A DNA stretch of 64,000 nt, taken from NCBI GenBank assembly GCA_030141605.1, contig JAQGDQ010000023.1:924328-988327 (forward strand), read 5' to 3'. Under the pieces are notes generated by a model, which was not told where the DNA came from, searched no databases, and worked only from the letters and a program-made list of their open reading frames with translations. Source of the DNA: Tubiluchus corallicola (lineage: Eukaryota > Priapulida > Priapulimorpha > Priapulimorphida > Tubiluchidae). The position numbers and the translations under genes were made by a program. Positions 1 through 12,400 of this stretch are shown here, one piece after another. Position 1 is the first letter of the stretch; each line of letters starts with the position of its first letter.

Positions 1-411
1 TTTTTTCTGATTATTTTCGAGAAAAAGTATAAAAGAAATTGCTTTACTGTCAATTGCATTGAATATTTGCATCGTTGTATTAATTTTTGTGGTTAGTATT
101 ATAATAGCATAACCACATTTCTAGAGTTTTTAACAATTTTTTTGGAGACGCAATTAACTTGGAGAATGTTGTTTGCTAATTAGAGCAAAATGATGTAAAC
201 GTTGAAATGCTACTGGCTAAGAAAGAATTCAATAGTTAGTTGACACCTTAACATTTGTACTGCGAGTGACTTTTGGATTTTTCTTGTGCTGCCTGCAAGT
301 GACGCTGAACCACACACAAGGTCAGCGAGTTATGCTCTGCAAACAACCACTTTACAAGGAAGAATGAGTTTTAGTGAGTGTCATAGTAATAATAACACCT
401 AAAACTTGCAG

Positions 412-3400
412 AGTTGTATTCGGACCAGAACAAGTAATGTTGAACCCAGATGAGCAATTCACACAACTGAGTTTATCAGGTGGTAAACCGAAAAAACCCA
501 ATGTGATCAAAGCATTATGCTTGCTACTGGGACCCGATTTTTTCACCGACATAGTAACCGTGGAAACAGCTGACCATGCCCGCTTGCAGCTTCAGCTGGC
601 ATACAACTGGTAACTGCTTTAAATTTGGTTTTATTGTGTGTGTATCCTGTAACACTTCTAAGACGTCCAAATGTGTGTTATTTTACATGCCAGGGTAATT
701 TTATTTGTTACCAACAACAATTTACTTCTCATTTATATTGGATTTTAAACATGTAATTGTACACTATTCCAAATGATTACTTTTTAACATTCAACAGAGT
801 AATCGTGTTTTGTCTTACCCTAAAAAAATTTGCTATTGAAATATACGATAATTTTTACGATGTGAGTACACTAAGCACTGTATCGTCCCACATCTCCATC
901 TACCTTACCGTTAGTATAAAAATGATTCATCACTGATAAAGGTAATTTTCTGCAGGCATTTTGATCTGGGAAATAAGGAGTCTGATTCCTATAAGCTTTT
1001 TAGCGTTGCTGATTTTGTGGGTGATGCTTGCAAGGCTATTGCATCTCGTATCAGGGGCTCCGTAGCTGCTGTGCCTTTTGATGATTTCCATAAGGTTAGT
1101 GTTAATATTTATACATTTAACTCGGTTATTGAACATCATGTAGCCAATTTATAGTGATTCACTTCAATTTGTCAAGATGAGAAGGCAAAGTGCAGGTACA
1201 ATGGTATATCGACGTCATCTCGGCTACTGAAATTAAGATAGCACTGAGGCAGGTCAGTGAGTGGATGGTGAACCACTTTAATTCTTCCTCTGAGCGATTA
1301 CGTATGCCATGCTGACTATGGCTGTTCACTTCATAGAGAGGATGTATATACATCCAAATGTGGCTAAGACACCTTTGGCAGTTCATCCATCTTACAGGCA
1401 TATCCTTGATAATAAGTCAGGTTCACGTTGTTGTAAATGTTGCATTATTCTAGTTGAACAAAAACAAAAATAAATTAATTTAATTTTAAGCCATTGCTAA
1501 TAAAACCTTTATTCTATCACAGCAATGTAAGTTAAACTTTCATAATTTCAATGCATAATAAGTACAAGCATACACAAGTTTTATCACAATTGCTGCACAA
1601 AACACTTTAAATTTTCACATCACAAGAATAGCATTTTTTGACATATCAGATAGTTAGTGTATACAGAACTGCATAGCTTATATAAACTTTACGAAGAAGC
1701 CAGTTAACTGCCAATGCATATGAAGTCACGTGATCAAGCCAGCATAAAACTATATAATGAAACCATGTAGGTAACCTGTAGGAGCAAAACTGCAAACCTA
1801 CAGACAAACGTGTACAGATTATTTATGAGCAACAGAAGATATTAATTTAACTAAGTGTTTTCAAAGTAAAAAAAAATATTTGAAAGGAGCAAAACTGCAA
1901 TATTGATCAAAGTATAAAAATGAAAAATAATTACAAAAACCTAGAATTGAACTCATGCCACATGCGTCGTGACACTCCGGAGAACAAACGACAAAAAACT
2001 ACAAAAAATAATATAAATGTTAATACAGTAGGCACCGCTTAATAGACTCACTGTTAATAAACTTAATTGCTTTATTGACTCAAACTGCCTGGTACAGACT
2101 GCTTCTATTCAAATGTACAAATTAAAAACTGTTGGTAATTGACTCAAATAACTCTGCATAATTGACTCAATATTTTTCCTTTACATACTTAAAATAAGAC
2201 ATTTGTATGTACCCAAAGAGCTTATCCTACTTTTATGTCATATTTACTTCGCTTTTGTGAACTATAATATATGTAGAAACAATCATGCTAAGTACCGTTT
2301 TGTTGGTAAGCAAGTACGTTAATCATGCACTAATATGCTAGCATAGCGGTTTTGCTTTGAATCTGTTACCTGCACGTTCACTGCAGTTAACCTCGTTACA
2401 CAAGAAATTCTGGAAGCTAAACATTTAATCACTTGTCTAGCTGTTTCCTTTGAAGCTCTTGATGCAAATCGCGCTTAATCACTTAACAGTCAAAGATCCA
2501 TGTACAGTAATCAGCCTGTATTCTTTGGGACTTACAAGAGTAAACATCATACAGCAAGTAAGAGCAAGAGTTAAGAAGTTTTAAAAATGAAGCATGAGTG
2601 CAAAAGTCTGACAGTTAAGGAAAAACTGAAAATTTTGGAGCAGCACAACAAACTCCCAAAGATGGGACAGCAGTGTGCAGCAGCGCAGTTGAAAATTTTC
2701 CAAAGTACTCTCGGAAGTTTTTTTTTAGCTACACAAATTAACTTGGGCATTACTTCTTTTCAAAAATTCATTAAAAAATCTTTGCAGTTAATACTAAGCT
2801 GATGACTCGTACTTTTATACCATTAATATTACACCCATCGGTTAATAGGTTCAGTCGGTTAATTGGGTTAAAACACTTCGGTCCCAATTTGAGTCTATTA
2901 AGCGGTGCCTACTATTATAAAATGTTATAAATGATGCAAAAGGTTAAATACGAGATCGGAACTTAATAATGTAAGCAAAAAAATCTCTGAATGAGTAAAT
3001 TAAGAGATCAAAGTTTACCAACAAATGTTGAATAAATCAATCTTAATGTTATAATTGCATACAGAGGTTAATATCAAATAATCATGTTAGACAATCAACA
3101 AGTTCACATAAAGGTTGACAACAGTTGACCAAGTTAAGCATTCAGAATCATGCAAAAATTCTTACAAAATACAATTTCAGTGTCTAATTATTTGTTTATA
3201 TTTAACGCTATTTCATGCACTAAAAGAATATAAAAATAATCACAAGATGACTTGACGTATAATCTTAATGTTATTATATGTTAACGTTTCTTCATATGTA
3301 CCTAATCTCAAAAATTGCTTTTCTTAACGAGGCTTTTATGTTAGGCCCTAAACGTGGCAGGAATTATTCTTTAAGTTTTATTTTTACATTATGGTAACTA

Positions 3401-6400
3401 TAAAATTGTTTTTATATTAGAAGATGCCTAATGACGTGATTTTAAGTTGGCCTCCTAACATGATAGGAATAGTTCCTAAACTTCTGTTAAATATTAACAT
3501 TTTGGATTAAGAGATGATAATAAAAAAATTAAAACTTGATCTTTAATCATATTGAATTGTTACATTTTCTTTGGTGATGTAATTCATATAACATTTGTGC
3601 ATCTTAATAAGTTGATAACACCACAATAATATTGTAATTAAATGATGAGTCACTAGACTGGCAACTAGATGCAACAAACAAACTGTCAACTTTTGTACAG
3701 TAATTTAATTGTATTTTCACTTTTGCTAATAGTTAAACATTTTCATTTTCTTCGACGTTTTTTATTTATTTTTTCTTTAAATACTTTTCACTAATTCTCT
3801 GATTACTAATAATCAAAATGATAATTGTTCAATATGTTTTAATAAGATGCGGAATGACCACAAAGGTCTGTTATGTAGCATTTGTGAAATTTGGCAACAC
3901 TTGATATGTACTAATCTAACGGCAGAACAATACGACTCTATTAATGTAGACTCGTGGTACTGTACAAAATGCCTTGCAGATGTATTGCCATTCAATAATA
4001 TAGAAAATGAAATACAATTCAAAAACGCTATTGACATGATCGATTTACTTGATTCAGGTACTTTACAACTTACTGAATTACATCTAAGTCCATTTAATTA
4101 TAATGAAAAATTACTGCCTTCAGTATGCAGATTTTGATCCAGACCAAAACTTCTATAACAGAATTAGTAGAATACATTGTGACTATACCACAGATATCAA
4201 TCTAAATACTTCTATAATAAAATCTAACACAAACACGAATACCAGCTATACTCATATTTCGATATTTAATCATAATTGTTGAAGCATGTCCAAAAATTTT
4301 TGTCATATATCAGATTTACTCTCCACGCTGAATGGTCAATTTTCGATTCTATCTTTTACAGAAATCTGTCTTAATGATCAGAATAAAGATTCGTTCTCAA
4401 TGAAACATTATAATCACTACTCAAAAACATGCAAACAGAGAACAGCTGTAGGGGTTTCCCTGTATATAAAAGATGATTTAAACAGTAAACTTCGTAATAA
4501 CCAAGACTGTTTTGATGAACAAACCTGTGAATCACTGTTTGTTGAAATTGCCCAAGAACATACAAAAAATATCTTAGTTGGAGTGTTATACAGACCTCCT
4601 GGTGCCAGTATCCGAGTATTCTTTGATGGTTTAGATAATCTTCTCTCTAAAATAATTGATGAAAACAAACACATCTTTATCTGCGGCGACTTCAACTTAA
4701 ATTCGCTTAACTCTGACTCCCACAACGAACTGAATCTTTTCTCAGTTGCCTACTTAGTCATTCATTGTATCTCTTAATCACCAAACCAACAAGAATTACT
4801 ACTTACTCAGCAACTTTAATCAATAATATATTTACAAACTGTGTGTCAAATGACAATCTAAACTCGGGCATTCTCTACAGTGACATATCTGACCATTTTC
4901 CAATTTATTCAATAACTAGCTTGAAAGTGACACTTTAAAACCAATAGTTTCAAAATCGCAAATCTGGTCCCAAATCTTTTGCATACAGAACCCGGACTCA
5001 GCATTTCAATCCTTCTTTAAAAATTACTGCAATATTTACAATGATAGCTTTCCACTGGTCACAAAAATAATAAGGCCACGGACGTTAAATAAACCTTGGC
5101 TAACAAGCGAGTTGATCCACTCAATTAAACACAAAAATAAATTAGATAAGCTAAAATTAAAAAACCCTACTGATCTGAACATTGTGAAACATATAGAAAT
5201 AATTTAACGTCAATACTAAGAAAAGCTGAAAAAGATTATTATGCCAATACAATTAAAAGTAATATGAATAACATGAAAAAAACATGGAAAATTATAAACT
5301 TAGCTATTAATAAAAGAGATACTTCTCAAATAGCACAGTCACATTTCAAAAAAATCACAGCATAACCCAATGACATCAAAAGAAATACCTGATGGCTTTA
5401 ATAACTATTTTGTAAATGTAGGATCAACTCCAGCAGACAAATTTCCCACCACCAAATGCATGTAGGAAATCAATGCAGTTGCTTTCAATTAACAAAACGG
5501 AGCTGCTAAATGTGGCAAATAATTTAAAAAATAAAAGCAGTATATGGTATGATGATATAGCACACATTTCTCATCATCTTCTCACCATCCTCCTGGTAGA
5601 TTTTCATCTGTCAGCCGGCGAACACTTGATAACGTCTCTCCAGGTGTCTCTGTCTTCATACGTCTTCTCCTCCTCCACATCCACCAGTCCGTTGTTTCAG
5701 TTGTGTTCGCCATGAGTTACTTGAGCAAAAAGTACTTCAGTGACTTGCTAGGTCTATCCTGAAGGATTTGGTCCACAGCTCCTTATTTGAATATTCGGAG
5801 CACCCTGGCTCGTGAGCCAGGGGTCCCCCATCCGCCACCCGGGGGATGCGCCCGGTAGGGGTTTACATCATCACACATTATCCTTAAAAAATCCATCCAC
5901 TGTATTGCTGAACCTCTACTTAATATGTTTAACAAGTCATTTTCAACAGGTATAGTCCCAGACTCTCTGAAAATAGTTAAGGTTAATCCAATTTTTAAAA
6001 CTGGTGATAAGTCCTAGTTTCAAAATTATAGACCCATTTTAATTCTTCCCTGTTTTTCCAAAATTCTTGAAAGACTAATGTATAATAGACTATTAAATTT
6101 CATAAAAAAACAACATATTATATAGCAAACAACTGGGCTTTAGACAAAACCACTCCACTTACATGGCTCTACTTGAACTTCTTGATTTAATATCAAATGC
6201 ATTTGACAACAATGAATTTACAATTGGTATTTTCATTGATCTATCTAACACCTTTGATACTATTGACTATAAAATACGCTTAGATAAATTAAACAACTAT
6301 GGTGTCAGAGGTCTACCTTTACAGTTGTTTACAAGTTATTTACACAACAGAAAATAATCTGTACTAATAGATAACACATTTTCTTCTTTGAAGCAAATCA

Positions 6401-9400
6401 ATTATAGATCCCACAAGGATCAATCTTAGGTCCATTGCTTTTTCTTCTCTATATTAATGATCTCCACTCTGCTAGACTTCATTTTATTTGCCGATGATAC
6501 TAACATATTCTATAGTCACTCAAACTATGAATCAATGATTAATACTATAAACCAAGAACTTGTACACCTCTCCACCTGGTTTAAAGCTAAAAAATTGTCA
6601 CTGAATACTAAAAAAAACTAAATTTATTGTATTTGCAAATAAAAATAAAAGAATCCCTAGTAATCTTACAGTAAAAATTGATGAAGTCCCAATAATTAAA
6701 GTAAAACGTACTAAGACCATCTTAGATTTATCGAAAGCAAAATCTCTAAAACCATAGGTATTATATACAGAGTTAGACACATATTGCCTAAATCAGTACT
6801 TGTATTATTATATAATTCTCTTTTTTACCATACCTTAATAATTCAAACATTGCTTGGTGAAGCACATACACCAGTAGATCGAAAGATTCAGAAGAAAATA
6901 GTGCGAGCTTTAACATTTGCCGGTTATCCGGACCACACACCACCAATATTTAAAAGTCTAAACTTTCTAAAACATTTATGACATTAATAAGTTCCAAACC
7001 GCCATTTTCATGTACAAATTCTCTCATAAATTATTGCCACCCTTATTTACAGATTTTTTGTTTTTGAATGCTGAAATACATAATTACAATACACGATATA
7101 GACTTAACTATCACTACATACAATGCAACACAAATATTAGGAAATTTTCTATTAAATACAATGGCCCTTCTATATGGAATTCAATTGCTCCAGCTATAAA
7201 AAATCCCAACTCGCTGTCCATATTCAAAAAAGTATATAAATTACCCTTACTTGAAATATATAACTTATCACTCAATCATGATTTGTTGTTGTTTTTCATT
7301 TTCAAATACTTTCCCTCTAGGATAATAATATAGTTATTAGTTCCCACCCGTATATATATCTGCAATGCGCACCTACATATAGTCTAAACAAGTGTTGCCT
7401 CCTCCACAAATGCTTAGCGAATCTGTTAAAGCATTTATCATTTCTCTGTACTGACCATCAGTTTACATCGTAATTATGAAAATTTAATACTACTAACCCC
7501 CACTGTAACTCACACTAACCATTAGTAATATATTGTAATTTTTCTTGTAACTAATTCTAGTGGCCTAGCATAAGCTAGCTTCTTAGGTCTCTAGCGCAGA
7601 ATTCATGAATTGTATCATAATTTTGTATTAACAAAAACTGATTATCGATGCACTTGTAATGCATATGTATATGTTTATTGCAAAATAAATCTATTGAATT
7701 GAATTGAATCCAGCATCAAGTTGAAACCATCAAGACCAATTTAAAAATTAACTTCTTGTCTTCCAACACTTTGAGCTTTTTAAATTTTTTTTTTTTTTGG
7801 ATTTTCCATATACCATATGTACAAAAAGTTCACAACCATGCATAGACCATAAGCGCAGTAGTAACAGAGTCTCATTGGCTACAAGAGTATAATTGCCACA
7901 TTTCAACAAAAGCCTTCACATAGACCAAGTTCTCTGCAACGTCACATTAAAAACACTAACATTTACTCGCAGCTTTACCAGAACGAAGTGGCCAGTTCCA
8001 TTGCCACCATCGCTACTGTAGCTGAAATAGATGTTAAAATGATCAAGTAGCGTCTAGTCTTGATATTGACAACATCAACATTCGGTGATCAAACAGAGAC
8101 TTTTTGAAAGGTAGAGACAATTTAACCTGTCCCATTTGCATACTTGACAACTGCAGAACGAACCAATTCATCAGCACTAGGCAGAAAAGTAACAATTCTG
8201 CCGAAACACCAGTTAGAACGTAGAAGATTATATTCAAGAAACGCATCTTCAAGTGAAGGAATATATTCACGAAGGCTAATCAAGAATTTTTTCTCTCTAC
8301 TTCCCAAGGATGATTTAGACAACAGCAGCTTCCTTTCCATAAAGCGAGAAGTTGGTCTGAAGTCTGCTTGCCAAAGGTAAAAACTGCATCAGAGAAATCA
8401 AGGCTTGTAATGAGCTTAAGAACCTGCAGATTAGCAAAACACAGTGGTAATAAAGCACAGACTTTAACAACAAAATCTAATTGTATTGCAGTTATAATAA
8501 AAAATGCATACAAACAAACCAGCACTTTTACCAAAGTAAACTTTGTGTATTCAATTACTAAATGCCTGAAATATATCAAAGCCCATAAACTGAAAATGTC
8601 TAGAAGCCTGAACTTTTAACCCAGATAAGTCCGACAAATAAAGCAATGAAGATGGACTGCCTTTGATTTTCTGACAAACTCGACACTTAGACAAAACTTA
8701 GCACAAAACCAATATTAAAAACAAACCAACACGAAAATTAATACTATATCCATGATTAATGATTAGCTCAGTTAAATATGAATTGTGAGGGAGAAAAGTA
8801 GAACTCCTGGAATTAAATGAAACAATATTACCCAGACTTCCAATGCAAAGCAAAATACCACCTTCGTTCCAGTACAGTTCCTTACAGTGCTGGACATGGC
8901 AGATCTCCACTGAAACCAGCTTATCATTAACAAAACCAGACTGTAAACATGGCAGACCCATTCTGCGCTGTGGTACCAAAGATGTGACTTCGAATTTTGG
9001 CACACGTTCAGTCAATATCCAACCAAGCCTAAATGCAAAAATGTAAAGACCTGATAAAATGTCAGCTTTCTCGCTACTCAAACTTTGGAATAAATAATCA
9101 GAGCCAACAAGTAAGTCTGTAGAAATCTCAATATTTTCACGGACACAGTAGTTATGTGCCAGTGCATCTGTATATTTATTACTGAGGCAAGAAGCAATAG
9201 GACTAGGTTAAGTACCACTTTATTTGGACGGAGCTAAGTTAGGTATGACACACCCTTCACATGTCATCAAGTTAACTTTTGTGTCGAAACGAGATACATC
9301 TTGAACTGTTGAGTTACCAAAACTCGCAACTCTAATAGGGGGTAACCTCACCAATTGGTATACCAAGTAGGTTAATTTTGTCAGTCTCAAAGAAATAGAG

Positions 9401-12400
9401 CTACACTGTGATCTGTGTGTACTGGTACCCTTGATTTGATGCTAGGATAATTTAAGTAACACATAGCAGTTGACAAAAATACTTTCTCATCACTTGCAAA
9501 ACGGCCCTGTCAGATTGCATAACTGATGACTCAGAAGCTGAATTACTGGATATTCCTAAGGGAAACCGCAATGAACAAAGACTGCGATGTTCCAATTTTT
9601 ACAAACATACAACCAGTTTATATTATAGGCAGAGCCTGCAGTATAGAACATTGTGCACTAATTATGTATTTAACAGAAGCCAAATAGGCAGAGCCTGCAG
9701 TATAGAACATTGTGCACTAATTATGTATTTAACAGAAGCCAAATAGGTAATGAATAAGCAGGCAAGTAGTCAAGAAATTGACACAAAATTTTTAAATTAA
9801 ATTTGGGGCTCATTTAGTTTTATTTTCTTGTAGTGTGAAATTTAATGTTAAATTCAGGAAGTTCAAGGAAAATTCTTAATAATTTGAGCACAATCACAAT
9901 TAAGCAGTACTTGCTCAATCAAAATTGAGCTGTGCCTGATTTTTGTATTTGATTGTTGAACCAAATTTGTTCATCATAAATTATCTTTTATTATTTTGCC
10001 ATTTCCAGAACTCTGCTAAGATAATTCGCAGCTCAGTTTTTGGATTGGATGAGCACATGAAAGTAAGGAACTTGTTCAAGTTTGAGCAGAATGGTCTTGT
10101 CATTACAAGCATCGACATTCAATCCGTGGAACCTGTAGATCAGAGAACTCGTGATTCCCTACAAAAATCTGTACAACTTGCTATTGAAATTACAACCAAC
10201 TCTCAGGAGGCAGCTGCAAGGTTCATAATTGATTTTTTTCTATAGCAATTGCAGGTTGTGACAACAGTTGATGCTTAGATTGTTTCGTGTTATGAGCTAG
10301 TTTTGGTTATGTGGATTTTTTTCGAATAATTATCAAGTTCATTCATGAAATGCTGTAATTTACTTTTACCAAGGTTTGCTATTTGTGGTTTCTTTTTTTT
10401 TATAATACGTATTCACAGAAGTGGCTAAAATTTCTTAATAACAGATCAGTTACTGAATTTGTTGCATAGCTTGGGGTTTAAGTTTTACACGGCGCCACTT
10501 GCAGCTTGAACTGTATATAGTAAGATTATAGACAAGTGGAAAAGTTCAATGCCTGCTTTTTGAGCAGTTTGTGAACACCAAGTTTTATTGTTGTTGTTGT
10601 TGTTCTTCTTGACTAAAAGAACTGCAACATTGTCTTTAATTCATATTAATGCTGTCTTCAAAGTGGACTTGTTAAGATGCCAGTTGGTTGCAGTCATAGT
10701 TATCCATATTAACATTAAGACAATGAGCCAAGTGCAGATATGGGTTTAAAGAAGCAAATTATGCAAACGTAAGAAAACAAACAACTTCCTTGAAAAGCCC
10801 TTTCTATGTTGCCTTTACTAAGCACAATAAATGTAAAGAAACAGCATACATATTTGATAAATTTGATTAGTCATCTAGTATGTAAGCATGGCACATTTGG
10901 AAGAACTGTATTAAATTTGAATTTTTAATTGAACAAAACAAACTTTATTGACAAATGTGTTTTTAGGCATGAAGCAGAGAGACTGGAACAGGAAGCAAAA
11001 GGAAGGTTGGAGAGGCAGAAGATAGTGGATGAAGCAGATGCTGAGAAAGCTCGGAAGTCACTGTTGGAACTACAGTCTCTCAGTGCAGCAGTAGAGAGCA
11101 CTGGACAGGCAAAAGCTGAAGCCCAGAGTCGTGCTGAGGCAGCAAAGATTGAGGGAGAGGCTGCTGTACAACAAGCTAAACTAAAAGCTGAGGCCACAGC
11201 TATTGATGCTGTAAGTTGTTGTCTTTTTCATAAAAGTAAAAACTCCTATTTTCTATTTTTCATCTTACTCTGAATTTTTAAAATAGACATGATTTGCGCA
11301 CAGTGACTGAAGTTAGGAAATGCCAGTGACCTAGTTACAAAATGGTTGGGTGGCTGGTGATCACTAGTAAACATTCACCAAGTGATTTCATCTGCCGTGC
11401 TATGCCAGCTATTTAATTATAATTTTGATTTAAAAATGTTATGAAATTTGTAGTATCAAAAATACTGGCGGTGCTGAATATCATTTAATAAATGAAAGAG
11501 TCAGTTTTTTAGGAATCAACATGATGTTTGTTGACTGCAGACAATTATTTCAGCAAAAAATTCCGTTATCAACGCTGAAAATTAAGCCAAAGGAAATAAT
11601 AGTACATTTATGATACTGAAATTTCCAAAACACAAAAATCATTACAAAATCAAAAGGTGAAATTGAAGTTACCAGTATATTAGTAGATATACCTTTCAGA
11701 GAGAAATGCTGTAAAAGCAAAAAAATTACCTTCTACATGAGATTCTGGGAAAATGTCATAACCACAGCAAACAGTTAGTCTAGCGCAAGCAAAATTTACA
11801 TAGAGAGAAGAAACAACTGTCATAAAAGTTAGAAGAATAAAAACACAGAGTGTACACAATTACATTTTTCACATCTATGGGAGGTACACAATACTTACAA
11901 CTCTCTCAAAGAAATACATTCAGTAAGTCACAGTGACCTCTATGGGACTCGATGGAACCTAGAACCACTTTGGCTTAAAATACAGATATAGAAAGAGCGC
12001 AGCGTGGTGCTAATGATGATAGTGGGGTGTTAAAAATTGGGTGGCACTTCATAATATACAAAGCCTCTGCTATTTTGATATCATGAACATTTTTATTTAA
12101 ATTCCACTCTTTTGATTTTGTAATGATTTTTTGTGCCTTAGTAAATGCAGTGTTGTAAATGGTTTAATTTTTAGCATTGATAATGGCATTGTTTGCCAAA
12201 ACCATCATGTGCTGTCAATAAACAGCACGTTGGTTCCTAGAAGCTAGCTCTTTCATGTATTTAATTATATGGAATTTCAGTGCATGGAACCCTCACATCT
12301 CAAATGCAAATTGCTGTTCTGTGGCGGATTTGGTGAGATGTAAGCCTTTACATCCAGACCCTTTACTCATGTTTGCAATCACATAATATGATATTGTTAT

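Larger units (their letters stand above)
3790..7709 (+). mobile_element. decayed non-LTR retrotransposon (CR1/L2-like) with PHD-type finger
   Basis: Successive fragments in one orientation give a PHD-like finger, an apurinic-type endonuclease ([10 protein letters not shown] motif), reverse transcriptase (a diverged [12 protein letters not shown] for motif A, a [11 protein letters not shown] block near 6412, FADDTNIF near 6488) and the usual LINE C-terminal region ([12 protein letters not shown] near 7165-7200). Stops and frameshifts interrupt every domain, so it is dead. The 3' end is AATAAA followed by a short TTGAA-type tandem tail ending near 7709, a style of tail found in CR1/L2-group elements. 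The 5' boundary is uncertain. An unrelated 303 bp insertion sits inside at 5569-5871. It occupies MVP intron 2. Confidence 0.85.

Noticed and set aside
2587-2802. Possible host CENP-B-like gene
   Set aside because: It lies inside an element with terminal inverted repeats and decays before any catalytic domain; transposon origin explains it.
3847-4137. Possible host PHD-finger gene
   Set aside because: It is directly followed on the same strand by endonuclease and reverse transcriptase relics, so it belongs to the LINE.
8144-8380. Plus-strand frame of 78 codons
   Set aside because: It is antisense to the better-supported BEL/Pao DUF5641-like fragment.
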